Assembly: GCF_021134715.1 (NCBI RefSeq)
Contig: NC_060024.1
Coordinates: 13,008,974 to 13,072,973 of the forward strand
Origin: Daphnia pulex
Lineage: Eukaryota > Arthropoda > Branchiopoda > Diplostraca > Daphniidae
Length of the DNA stretch: 64,000 nt
Direction: 5' to 3'
The notes under the pieces are model-generated. The model was given only the letters and a program-made list of their open reading frames with translations, did no database searches and was not told the DNA's origin. This document shows, piece by piece, positions 47,334 to 58,413 of the stretch (its first letter is position 1; every line of letters begins with the position of its first letter). The position numbers and the translations under genes were made by a program.

Positions 47334-47419
47334 GCCTTCTTAGCTCAGTGGTAGAGCGTTGGTCTCGTACGATTGTTGAGGACAACCAAAGGCCGAGAGT
47401 TCAATCCTCTCAGGAGGCA
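47334..47419 (+). tRNA. tRNA-Thr(CGT) copy 12, 14-nt intron
   Basis: Complete cloverleaf with acceptor GCCTTCT/AGGAGGC, as in copies 2 and 6. The intron is cgattgttgaggac. It is convergent with gene K, 51 bp beyond its stop, just as copy 6 is with gene J. Confidence 0.93.
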
Positions 47420-47470
47420 TCTGTCAGTACCATTTTAAGATTTGTATTTTTGTGCCGGTAAGCAAAAGCT

Positions 47471-49154
47471 TTAGATTAGGACAAGAACTTGAAATGAAAA
47501 AATGGCGAATGTAATAAGAAAGGAAACAGGATCGAATAGCGGACATGATGCAACACCAGTACTCGGCGTCGTTGGCGATTGAACGGTAGTAGAGGATAGT
47601 GAAGTAGAGGTGTCTTTGTTACAATAAGCGAAATCTGTCGGGCCAAGCGATGAAAAGTAACTTCCGTTGGTGCATTTTCCATTTTTGATTTGATCTCTTA
47701 AGTAAAGATTATCGCGAAATATCCAGGCCAGGTCACAATCGCATTCGAAAGGATCTTTTTCAAAATTGTATAGTGAAGAATTAACATAGACAATTAAATC
47801 ATTAAAGAAACTGCCTACTATTTTCGACGGAAAAATATCCAACATCAGTCGCATCCATTTGTTCAAGGACCGACTTGAAAACGGAAGATTCCAATTTTGT
47901 TAAATTGTTATACCCCAATAGGACTTCGCACACGCTAAAATCACCTGTATAAAATGTTAATAACTAAACCAAATTTTCAATTACAATTTTTCAATGAGGA
48001 CAAACCTTGGAAAGCCTCTGGTTCAAAATGAGACAGTCCGTTCCGATTCAAGAACAATCTTTTTAGTTTAGGTGTACTAAAAGCGAGTGAACCATTTCCA
48101 GCCGTTGAAATGTTGTTGTCGGACAGAGTGACATTTTGTAGCTGAGAAAACAGTTGAATTTGCGATGGAACTTGCGTCAGACCGTTAAACGTCAAAATCA
48201 ATTCTTCCAAGATGTCGACCACAGGAGAAGATGAAATCTTATCCAGAGCATTTTCAATAGTCTGACTGTCCAAACTGATTAGCGATAGAGAAGTTAATCT
48301 ATTCTGTCGGGCCACATTATCCCATTCGTTGAAAAGTGGACATGATTCGATTATCAGTGTTTTCGTTGCAGTTGTGTTGGGCAATAGTTCGAAATTAGGA
48401 CACAGTCGAATGGAATACTCGCTCAGAGCTGGTAATTGGGAGATTGGTAGACTTTTAAAGTCTTTAAAATCAGGTGAACTGTTGATTGATAACTTCCGAA
48501 GGCTTGGCAGATTGGGAAGGTTGGGCCAGCGAGAAACGTTAATCGAACTTGCATAATAAATCTCTTTCAAAACGTTGAAATTTGTCAGAAATTTGTAGTC
48601 CAATTGGCTCAGATCGCATGTGCTGAATTTGATGAAATTTGTGTAGTCTTCCGATGAGTTAAATGCCGCAGGATCGACCGTCAACTGCGTCTCCGTGCTA
48701 GGACAATTCAGCGTGATCTCTTGGGCACCTTTGCCACTCAGCAAATTGGCAGGAATGGTTTTGTTTGTTTCGAAGATCGGAATGGTCAAAATGAATTCTT
48801 TGACTTGTGGGGCCGAAGTGCGCCGGAAGGCGGCCTGAACGGACTCGAACGAAGGAACGTCTTTACAATTTACATAGAGAGAAGGAATCAGGTCGAATGG
48901 ATATGTCTCGCAGGTGCACGGGTAATAATCCTCTTGGCAAATGTTCACAACGTTAATCAGTCCTTCATTGATCGGTGATTTCAGGATCGTTTCCTCTGCC
49001 GTCGTCACTGCCACCATCACCTAAGTTAACGATACAGAATGAAGATGAAGTTGATTAGGTGATTGCCTTTTTATATTAGAGTATGGCTAAAAAATGGAGA
49101 TGAATGTTAGGAAAATGGTTTCACGACCTGTAGGAGAATCACGTAAACCTTCAT
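47471..49154 (-). CDS. Gene K: LRR surface protein, 483 aa, paralogue of J
   Basis: Four exons (49128-49154, 48006-49020, 47819-47944, 47471-47754) with the same phases as gene J. The nine-codon first exon (MKVYVILLQ) and exon 2 (VMVAVTTAEE) form the signal peptide. Cap (NICQEDYYPCTCETYP), leucine-rich repeats (LEELILTFNGL, LKRLFLNRNGL) and C-terminal cap (NPFECDCDLAWIF) are followed by a Thr/Ser/Pro stalk and hydrophobic end (FLITFAIFSFQVLVLI), so it is probably GPI-anchored. Exon 1 could end three bases later (donor GTGAAA) without changing frame. The exon 4 acceptor (AAAAAG) is poor but matches gene J in position. A TATA-like GGATAAAAGG lies near 49177-49187 on the minus strand. Confidence 0.85.
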
Positions 49155-49187
49155 TTCGTCGCGTGAGAGAATGTGATCCTTTTATCC

Positions 49188-49813
49188 GTTCACGGTCCTG
49201 GTTTTGTCTGCGGAACATTAAAAGAGTATCGGGTTCGCAAAGATAATTTTTGACTGTCGTTTTATCATTGATTTTGTCGCCAACCTGTAGTCTAAAAATT
49301 GTTTGTTCTTTGCAACAAACCTTTCATCTCTCCATTTTGTTAGACTTAATCGCACTCATTTTAATCTCTTGTATACTCTCTATTGCAATTCCGTAGCATT
49401 GCATTTCTTTTGTCGAAAATATTTAGAATCAAATTATGTCATACGTGTAATTTTGTCAATGTACTACATTGTTCTGTTAATTGTCCTATTCGGCTTGTTA
49501 TCGCTCGATTTTCTCAACAACTAGTCAAGATTGTTATGTAAACGCTTAATGGCGCCGTGTTTGATGTCTGGCTATGCCGACAAGTTTCGTTGCGGCCAGG
49601 TCGACTATGAATATAGCATTGTTTTCCGCTCTGCCCGTCACCACATGACTCTTGGGTTCCAAAGAAGCTTCAAAATTCTACTCAATGAAGAAACTAGGAA
49701 TAGTGCTGGGCATTAGTGGTTGAAATTGTGTGTCTTGGCGTACGTGACACGCGATAGAGAAGGTCGTACAAAAGCGTGATCCAGTGGGTGTAGGGTACAC
49801 TTAGTTGGTGTTG
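49188..49813. other. Divergent spacer between genes K and O
   Basis: No supported gene; it presumably carries the promoters of both. Confidence 0.4.
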
Positions 49814-52576
49814 ATGATGAAGGCGGCTGGATCTATCGGAAACATGGCTTCTTTTCCATCGACCATTTGTTACCTGTGGGTGCTATCTATGCTGTGTTCG
49901 TGTCTCTGGTTTGAATTTGGCGCGGCCTATTCTGCTGGAGCTCCGGTTACTTCGTGTTCTACCATGAAACCCGATCATGGATCACCATCAAACAACCCCA
50001 GTCCTTTCGAAAGTCTTACTAGCCAGGTTAACATTTATTTTGTAAGCTTGCGTGAAGTCGTAACGTTTAAAATAAAAATTTCTATTCCAGACGGAAATCT
50101 GTTCTAACGAGAGCGTGATACTCACCATCCAATCCTCAACGTCCAAGACTTTTAAAGGTAACTTATTTACATTGATGGGTTTAAAGTATTCCTAATTATT
50201 GCTTGCGTCTTAACTTGAATTTTAATTTTAGGATTCTTAATTATGGGTTTTGATGCTGCCACGGATTCTGTTATTGGAACATTTAATGTTGATTTGAGCC
50301 AGGGTCAGAGCCAAACTCTTAAATGTTTTGACACATATGATGTAATAAGCTAGAAAGCTACGCATACAATTTTAAGATGTGTTTTTTTAATTATAATTTT
50401 TATCTGTGTAGACTGCTGCTACGCACCGGTCGTCAACTGGAAAGAAATTGGTTACAGTCGAGTGGATTCCACCAGTGGATTTTGAAGGTGTCGTCATATT
50501 CAAGTGAGTGAAACCCCATTGATCTCCGTGAAGACATAAAATGTAACAAAAATTGACGTCATTTCGCAGAACTACATTTGCCGAATCAAAGTCTACGTAT
50601 TGGGACAAACAGATTTCTCCGGAAGTCAAGGTTACCCGCTTGGATACGGCAGTTTCCTCAACAATTGATCCACTCATAACTACGGAGAAAGTAAAGATTT
50701 TATATATTATTACAATAATTCCTTTAAAATTAAATGGTGACCTATTTGTTCATTTAGCCCGCGGCACCAAATGTTTACGAAGGATGCGGAATTTCCAAAG
50801 GATGTATTGCTACGCCAAGCGGATGCATCAACTTGAAGACTTGCTCGATGATGACAACCTACCAGAAACTAAACGACGACTATCTTCAGCTGGAGATTTA
50901 CGGCCAGATAACAGGAGATGAATATGTGGCTGTTGGATTCTCAACAGATCGCAAAATGGTATGCGCAAAGCTTATTCACAGCGCTATAATTTATAACCGG
51001 ACATTCTGTTGTATAGGGGGACGATAGTGTGGTAGAATGTGTCAACAACAGAAATACTTTGAAGGCCTATCCATCGTTTAATACTCCGGATAAGAGTAAT
51101 GCGAGGATTGAACCGCAAGTAGAAACGCGCAACTTGTAAATATGAAAATTCAATTTTGCTTACCTGTACTATTTTTCTTTTAGCAATTGCCAGGATTTAA
51201 TTTGACTTCGTCGGCCTTTATCGATGGCTTCATTCACTGCAAATTTCAGTATCCAATCCGTTATGCAATAAATGGCATTGATTTTGATTTAAGTAAACCT
51301 CATTACCTGCTGATGGCGAGTGGTCCAACCGGCGACTGTAATTAATTAAAAATCTAAGGAAGCTAGCTCATTGCTTAATATTAATCGTTTGTTCTATTGG
51401 GTTCTTTTTAAAGACAACATTCAAGAACATTCCACAGAAGAAAGTAGCAGTTCATCGCTAACAATTACAACTGCCTTGAACATTCAGTATTTCACTGAAG
51501 CTTCAAGTAATTTCAGCGCACTTCTTCACTCAATCCTTTTATCTAATGTCATTTCACATTTTCCGCCTTAAAGGAGTGTTGAAGCAGTTACATGGGTCCT
51601 TCATGGTTATTGCCTGGCTTATGGCCGCCTCCGTAGGAATGTTAATGCCACGCTACATGAAAAAGACTTGGGTCGGCAAAAAGTTTATGAAAAAGGATCT
51701 CTGGTTTGTGGTAAGACAAAGGCAGTTACATTTCAGTTATAATTTTCAAAAAGCTCGAATGGTTTCATCTGTTGATTCAGTGCCACCAAGGATTGATGGT
51801 GCTGGCCTGGACTCTGACGGTGATCGGCTTCATCATCATTTTCGTCGACGTTGATGGCTGGGTGTCCGAGTCCGTCTCCGAGAATCCCCATCCGCTTATC
51901 GGATGCATCACCACTGGTAAGTGGCCATCTTTGAACTCATTTTGACAACAATTATTGAATAATTTTGGTCTTGAAACAGTTTTGGCCTTCATCCAACCGT
52001 TCATGGCCTTAATGAGACCCATGCCCAACGCTCCGAATCGATACATTTTCAACTGGGCCCATATGCTCGTCGGATACTCTGCCCATATCTTAGCTAGTAA
52101 CAACATTTCTTGGCGAAACTGATTTACTATTTTTGCTTATAATCCTTTTGCATTATTTAGTTACCTGCATCTTTCTGGCCGTCGAAATGGAAGAGGCGGA
52201 ATTACCTTATGAAACTTACTGGATCTTGACGGCCCACATTTGCTGCTACGTGGGCGCGCATCTCCTTTTGACCGTAACCTTGCAAGATTATGCTAAAAAT
52301 GTGACTTTCGACTAACAACGTTCAACTTTTACTTTTTGGCAGTATCTAGCGAACAGAAATAACAGGAATCCTGGTGCTGTTTCAAAGGAAGGCTCTCCTA
52401 AAGACGACAAGGTAATTTTTCTTTTTATCTTCTAACGAGTAGTTTTGCACACTAATTTGGTTTTGCGCTTTATCCGTGTGAAGGGCTCGTCGTTAAGGAA
52501 AGGAATTCTAGCAGGATATGTTTGCGTTGTCGTCGGTTTAGGAATTGCCGTCATTGCCTTTATCGCTGGGGCGTAA
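49814..52576 (+). CDS. Gene O: Reeler-DOMON-cytochrome b561 protein (ferric-chelate reductase 1-like), 605 aa
   Basis: Fifteen exons with the same phases as gene N: 49814-50026, 50091-50157, 50232-50341, 50412-50503, 50570-50690, 50758-50958, 51017-51118, 51184-51337, 51414-51506, 51574-51710, 51781-51916, 51980-52096, 52161-52273, 52343-52411 and 52484-52576. Order: signal peptide, Reeler (AYSAGAPVTSCSTMKPDHG), DOMON (GCIATPSGCINLKTC, GQITGDEYVAVGFS), linker, b561 membrane helices. Exons 10-13 and the introns between them are almost identical to gene N, whereas exons 1-9 and 14-15 differ clearly. CHQG replaces YHRG at the start of exon 11. The start could also be the ATG at 49844, which places the signal peptide closer to the N-terminus. 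Confidence 0.9.
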
Positions 52577-53396
52577 CAACCACGTTATATGTTAAGTTTT
52601 TGAATGTTAATTATCGCACAAATGCTCACAAATTGATTGCTTATTCCGTTACAGTTTTTTTTAACCAATAAATAATTTGACATTGAACATGTTGATTCGC
52701 ATCGGAATTGAATTTTACACAAAGATAACGCATTACAATTGTTTTCTGCTGTTTGTATACAATTTCGCATACGAACAGATGAAAATTTAATAAAAGTTGT
52801 TGCGTAAAGAGGGGTTGGGTTTTATTTAAAGAATTTAAACGGAGAGAAAATCTAACGTCCTACATGCACATTTGATTGTAGAATGAAACATGTACGGTAA
52901 GATAGACGTTAGTCTTTCTCTCATGGTACTAACTACTTATGGGTTTTTCCGATAGTTAAAATAAGGGGTGTTTTTATGGCTGTGATGTCAAACTAAAATG
53001 TGGATCATTTAAGGCCGGTATCAAGTTTTTTTTTATAAAACCCAGAGTCCACGCCGACCTCAAAAAACAGTGTGTAGCTTACGACATTTTAAACATTTTA
53101 AACTCAATGCACCATGATGATAAAATCTTAAGCCTGGTATGTTCAGTTATTCTGCCTGAGATGAAAGGTTAAATTTTTTAATCTTGTTGTTGATGTAAAA
53201 ATCTTTGGGTCCGGTTTTGTCTTATTTACAGACAAACAAGAAAATTGACACGTTTCCCCCCTCGAGCTTCATCATCTCTTCATCTTCTATGTAAGCGACC
53301 GAATGATGTAGAAGCAGTGCTAGTTTCATTTCGGTTAACGACTAAAGCACAATTCGTTTGTATTAGGTCTGCAGCTTAATTCTATACCTCGTCACA
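52577..53396. other. Spacer between genes O and P
   Basis: AT-rich, no supported gene. Confidence 0.45.
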
Positions 53397-54188
53397 ATGA
53401 ATGCCAATTTCTTTGCAACTGTCTTGTTGACGCTTTCTGCATTCGTCTCCATCGTTTATGGACTCCCGACCGGAGCACCGACCACTGCCTGTAAGGACAT
53501 GACGCCCAACCATTTGAATTACCGTCCGCAAACTTCCGCATCTCCATTCCGTACTGTTCCGGCAAATGTAAATCTATTGTTTTCTATCATTTTCAAACTT
53601 CCTAAAAATTTCCTTTACCATTTCCGTTTATTTTATTACAATTAGACATTGATGGCTGCAGGAGAAAACCTGGACATTTTACTAGAAACCACTGCCACTA
53701 ATCAATTCCGAGGTATGAATTAAATTGCTGTTGTTAAATTTCTTCAAACAAATAATACCTAATCCGCCGATTAGGTTTTCTCACCATGGCGTTCGATGCA
53801 TCGAATACCGGTGCCGGACCCATCGGCATCATCAGCAGCGTGAGTGACGGGCAGGTGATTGAATGCACAGCTGGATTTCTCGTGAGTATTTACTCAAATG
53901 ACATATGAATTTGCATTTACCCTGTAAGAATATTGATTTACTTTTGGGGGATGAAACAGAATGCTGCTACCCATGTGGACAATGTAGATAAGAGCCAAGT
54001 CAGTTTGGTTTGGACCGCCCCTGCTGATTTCACTGGCACTGTAGTCTTTTGGTAAATCGTAATCTTTTTCCGATTTAAACACTCATCTACTGATCACAGG
54101 TCGTTTCTTGGGGTACAGGACTACCTTTGTTCAAGCACAAGATATTTTCTGGGTCCAGGTACCTTCAGCGACTGTCACTGTGGCATAA
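53397..54188 (+). CDS. Gene P: secreted Reeler-domain protein, 168 aa
   Basis: Five exons (53397-53567, 53646-53712, 53775-53881, 53960-54051, 54119-54188) with the Reeler phase pattern of genes N, O and Q. The signal peptide (NFFATVLLTLSAFVSIVYG) is followed by one Reeler domain: GAPTTACKDMTPNH, GFLTMAFDASNTG, VSLVWTAPADFTG, WTTFVQAQDIFWV. The protein ends eight codons later (TVTVA), with no stalk or hydrophobic tail, so it should be freely secreted. Single-Reeler proteins of similar length in insects are known as defence proteins. A role in immunity here is inferred from that and from the cluster. Confidence 0.87.
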
Positions 54189-55063
54189 ACTGTCAAATTC
54201 TTTGCTTTCCCTTATTGATTGTTGCCGCTTGTAGTCGGGCAATTGATGTGCGTTAGTCCAATCAAATGTAACGAAAGAAGAAAAATATAACGAAATTTTA
54301 CCAGTATATTGACCAGAATGATGCTAACAAAATTTAAGATCAATCGAAAATTTGGTCGACATAAAAGAATGAAATTGTCAAATTTTTCTAGTTCAACTGT
54401 TCGCCTAGTTACTAAATAGCTACTAACACACTAAATGTCCATCTACTACAAGCGGCTACAAGAATCTTATCTTTATTAGAAGCCCCGCTATTTTTATGTA
54501 GCCAATAGATGTGTATTGTGTACACATTGACGCGGTCTACGTGACTGTTCCTCTTTGGGGGACGATCTGCCGAATCAAAGGCCTTCATTCATCTCAGAAG
54601 TAAGCATTTTTACGTCACAGGCATATACCGAAAAATTCATAGACACAAGCGAAAATATAATAACCGTCATTCATATCAAGAGACTTTTAACTAAAAGAAA
54701 CGCCTATTTCTATGGAAATTGGTTTTTGCAGTTTTTTTACGTTTTTCCATTTGGTAAAACAATAGAAATGAAATTTAATAGTTACTAAATAATTAAGTAT
54801 ACTAATAACCTTTGAAGTGTTTGTTAAGCGGCTACTGGCTACTAGCTCGTCATAGGCCAGAGTTGGTCACGTGAAAGTAATCAGTCAACTCCCGACACAT
54901 CGTCGCTTGAGTAACCTTTAATTTTGACAATGCTTCTTTTGTTCGTGATACTCGGCGGATTATTTCAACACAATATGTATCGCAAGGAGCACGAGTATAA
55001 AAGGGTCGGACAAACATTTTCGGTCGCTCTTTGATTTTGGGGTTTTATTTGAAACGCTTCGAA
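54189..55063. other. Spacer between genes P and Q
   Basis: No supported gene. A TATA-like gagtataaaagg lies near 54991-55002, about 65 bp before the gene Q start, and is a good core-promoter candidate. Confidence 0.5.
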
Positions 55064-56099
55064 ATGAATTTTCGACCAAACTTTCTACTTGCCTTGAGCG
55101 TGCAATTGTTGTGTTTCGTTTCTGTTCTGGAAGCCTATTCAAATGGAAGTCTGACAGATGCTTGCTACACCATGGCTCCTGTACATGGAGATGCTCAACC
55201 AAATACAGGTCCCTGCTCGTATGAAACGGCCCTATCTGAGGTAAGTTATTCGCTAAAACGATTATTTTAAAAACAAAATTAATTAACCATTGGTGCTGCA
55301 TTTCAGACGACGATCATTCAAGGAGAAAGTCTCACTATCACATTACGAAATATTACAAATAATTCTTTCAGAGGTGAACTTTATTTAAATTTCATTATTT
55401 GATTGCACCAACTTTCAGTGGTATGATTAAGGTTACATGACGATGGCCTTCGATGCCTCCAAACCGGACGATGCTGGACCAGTCGGAACGTTTGGTATGC
55501 CGACTGACGGCCAGATATTGAGCTGCCCAGATGGTGCTAATGTAAGTCTGATTTTCACTGCACGCGTACCAGCTAGTTTCATTTCTCAAGCAAATAATTT
55601 GGGTTACGCAGAATACTATTTCTCACAAAGACAACAATTCTCTCAAGAGGAATGTGCAGGCTAATTGGACGGCGCCGGTTGATTTCGTTGGCACTGTCGT
55701 CTTCAAGTAAAAGTTACTTTAGTCTATTTTAAAATTTCCAATTTTCTTTGGGAAGGGGTGGTCGTGTCCAATGCATATTGTCTAAAATAAATTTGATGAT
55801 TATTTTAGGACGACCTTTGTGAAAGGAGAATCCACATTCTGGGTAAAGGAACCGTCAGCAGAAAGTGTTACTATATTGACCAGTACGCCCAGTACAGAGA
55901 CTCAACCAAGTACACCATCTCCAACAACAGTTCCGCCGGTAAGATTTTAAACTGGGAACCCAACATTTATCTATATTAGAAGTCATCTGTGATATTTCTT
56001 TATTATTCAAATGATACGGCCTCTTAGAGTGGTGCACCCTCGCTTAGCTACAGCTGGATCACTGGATTCATTCTACTTATGTTGGCCTTTTCTCATTAA
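55064..56099 (+). CDS. Gene Q: Reeler-domain protein with stalk and hydrophobic tail, 216 aa
   Basis: Six exons: 55064-55240, 55307-55373, 55432-55541, 55612-55706, 55809-55938 and 56028-56099. The signal peptide (FLLALSVQLLCFVSVLEA) precedes a Reeler domain (NGSLTDACYTMAPVHG, GYMTMAFDASK, VQANWTAPVDFVG, KTTFVKGESTFWV), a Thr/Pro/Ser stalk encoded with the domain end, and a separate last exon giving SWITGFILLMLAFSH, a likely GPI-anchor signal. This is the same layout as gene E, 39 kb away on the other strand, but with the intra-domain intron retained. A polyadenylation signal lies near 56216. Confidence 0.86.
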
Positions 56100-56794
56100 C
56101 AATTCAAAGCCGTTTGAATTTGAAAGGAGCCCGCGCCAAGCCTAACCTGGTGAAACGGATGCAACAATAATGTAGTTCTTGATAGTATTTTTTACTGTAA
56201 AATAGTTTCCGCATGCAATAAATTGTATCAACTTGTCATTTATATCTTTAATTTGACCTTGATCATTAATGATAATTGCATGCCATACATGAACATTTAA
56301 TTGATGTCATTCATACACTAATTTACGAGAAAACTCATCGGAAAATTTATTGAACAGAGTTTTTTAAGTCTTTAGGTGTATATGGATAAGCAAGTGGTAA
56401 TTGCAAGTTTGCAACTTTTGTATAGGCAAAATCGAAGTAATAAATTATTAAATTTTACTTGTGATTCTTGAGGTTAATTAGAAAGGTATGTCGTAGTTTC
56501 GTTTGCCCATTATGATCTTTTCGTAAAATCCTGGCGCTGTAAGACTACCATAAAATGTTGCAGTTCTTTTTTGGGATGCGAATTGAAAAACCAAGAACAA
56601 AAAACAAAAACAAAATACAAAATTTCGCGCGGTTCGTTTTATATTGGGTTACTTCCAACAGATGGCGAAAAACCCCACCTAGCGTTTGAAATTTAAACTC
56701 TTCTTCATTTCCCGACCAAGTGTTGAAGGCGCATTCAATTCTGTCCTGTCATTCAATAACTGAACAGAACAGAACTAAAAAATCTAACTAGACC
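56100..56794. other. Spacer before PSMA2
   Basis: No gene seen. It marks the change from the secreted-protein cluster to housekeeping genes. Confidence 0.5.
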
Positions 56795-57696
56795 ATGGCT
56801 TCCGAAAGATATAGTTTCTCCCTAACAACTTTCAGGTTTTCTATCATTTACTTTCTAAGTTTTGACTAAATATAACATTTATTTTCATTGTTTAGTCCTT
56901 CTGGAAAACTGGTACAAATCGAGTATGCTTTGGCCGCAGTAGCTGCCGGTGCTGCATCAGTCGGCATTAAAGGTATATTGAAATTTCAGCATGTAAAAGA
57001 TTGTAACAATGTAAATAATGTTATGTTATAGCTGCCAATGGTGTCGTTCTGGCCACTGAGAAGAAGCATCGGTCAATCTTATATGAAGAACACAGTGTTC
57101 ACAAGATTGAAATGATTACCCCCAAGATCGGTATGGTCTACAGTGGAATGGGTCCTGATTATCGCCTCTTGGTTCGTCAAGCAAGGAAAATGGCTCAACA
57201 ATATTGGGTAACTTATCAAGAACAGATACCAACTGCCCAGCTTGTCCAGCGTGTTGCTACCCTCATGCAAGAGTACACACAGTCTGGGTAAATATTTGGT
57301 TTTGTCACAAAAAAATAGTTCTTAAATAGTATAGATGAACATTTCAATGAATTTTTGTAATGCAGAGGTGTCAGGCCATTTGGTGTTTCACTCTTGATGT
57401 GTGGCTGGGATGAAGGACGTCCATATCTGTTTCAGTGTGATCCATCAGGAGCCTACTTTGCCTGGAAAGCCACTGCCATGGGAAAGAATTACATCAATGG
57501 CAAAACTTTCCTCGAGAAAAGATACAATGAAGACCTCGAGCTCGACGATGCTGTCCACACTGCGATTCTTACTCTCAAAGAGGGTTTTGAAGGAGGCATG
57601 ACAGAAGATAATGTTGAAATTGGTATTTGTAACGAGCAGGGTTTCCGCCGATTATCTCCCGCTGAGGTTAAGGATTACTTGGCGAACATTGCCTAA
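56795..57696 (+). CDS. PSMA2: Proteasome subunit alpha type-2
   Basis: Four exons (56795-56835, 56896-56972, 57032-57287, 57366-57696) give 234 residues, the same length as the human protein as I remember it. The N-terminus [19 protein letters not shown] has the alpha-subunit signature that gates the 20S proteasome ring. Conserved stretches include [56 protein letters not shown] and [15 protein letters not shown]. As an alpha subunit it lacks the catalytic N-terminal threonine and acts structurally in the outer ring, in cytosol and nucleus. It is the first conserved housekeeping gene at this end of the window. The polyadenylation signal is near 57737. Confidence 0.97.
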
Positions 57697-58413
57697 ACGG
57701 CTCGAAAATTCTTTGATTTCAAACAAGTGTCGAAAAATAAATCTGATGGTTGCTTAATGAATTTTCTCTTGGATTTTAAAAACAAAATTCCTTTTCTTTG
57801 TTCATTGCTAAACAATCATTTTCCTACTATCTTCACTCAAATTGCCTGTTAGAAATCTTAAAATCTATCAGATAAAAGATCTAAAAGATCCAGTCATAAT
57901 TCCTCAATCAGTTCAAAGTGGTTGTATTTTTTATACTTGATCATTGTTGTTTAACGTTCAAGTTTATTCTAAATTCTTACTACATACTTTCTTCATTTCT
58001 TGTATCGATTCAAACGAGCAAACAGATGAATGAACCGAATGAACTATGAATTTGGATATGATTTTGTTTTGGTACTTGACATATATTAGTGAATTCCGTA
58101 TAATTCAACAGTATAGTTCAAGGGATTCTTTTTCTGAATTGAACTAATAGCAGATAAGAGTTTAACAATTTTTTCTAGGTGGAAAAAAGTGGGAAGAAGT
58201 CGGAATCGGAATTCGGAAGAAGTGGGCGCCACACTGAAATTAAACAGTCTGACAACATTGTAGCGGATAGACAGCAACGTTTTGTTGCGTTCTGCTGTTA
58301 AAGCCGGAACAGAAAAACGCTATTTAACTCACATTTTAGAAATAGAATCAGTTTTTAATTTTGACGTGAGAATCTGACAATTTCATACATCAGAATAGAG
58401 TTTGATAGTCAGC
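57697..58413. other. Spacer between PSMA2 and SF3A1
   Basis: AT-rich, no gene seen. Confidence 0.5.

Noticed and set aside
22591-47419. tRNA array considered as tRNA-derived SINE copies
   Set aside because: The copies keep full base-paired cloverleafs, intact A and B boxes and introns, and lack a common tail or flanking target duplications.
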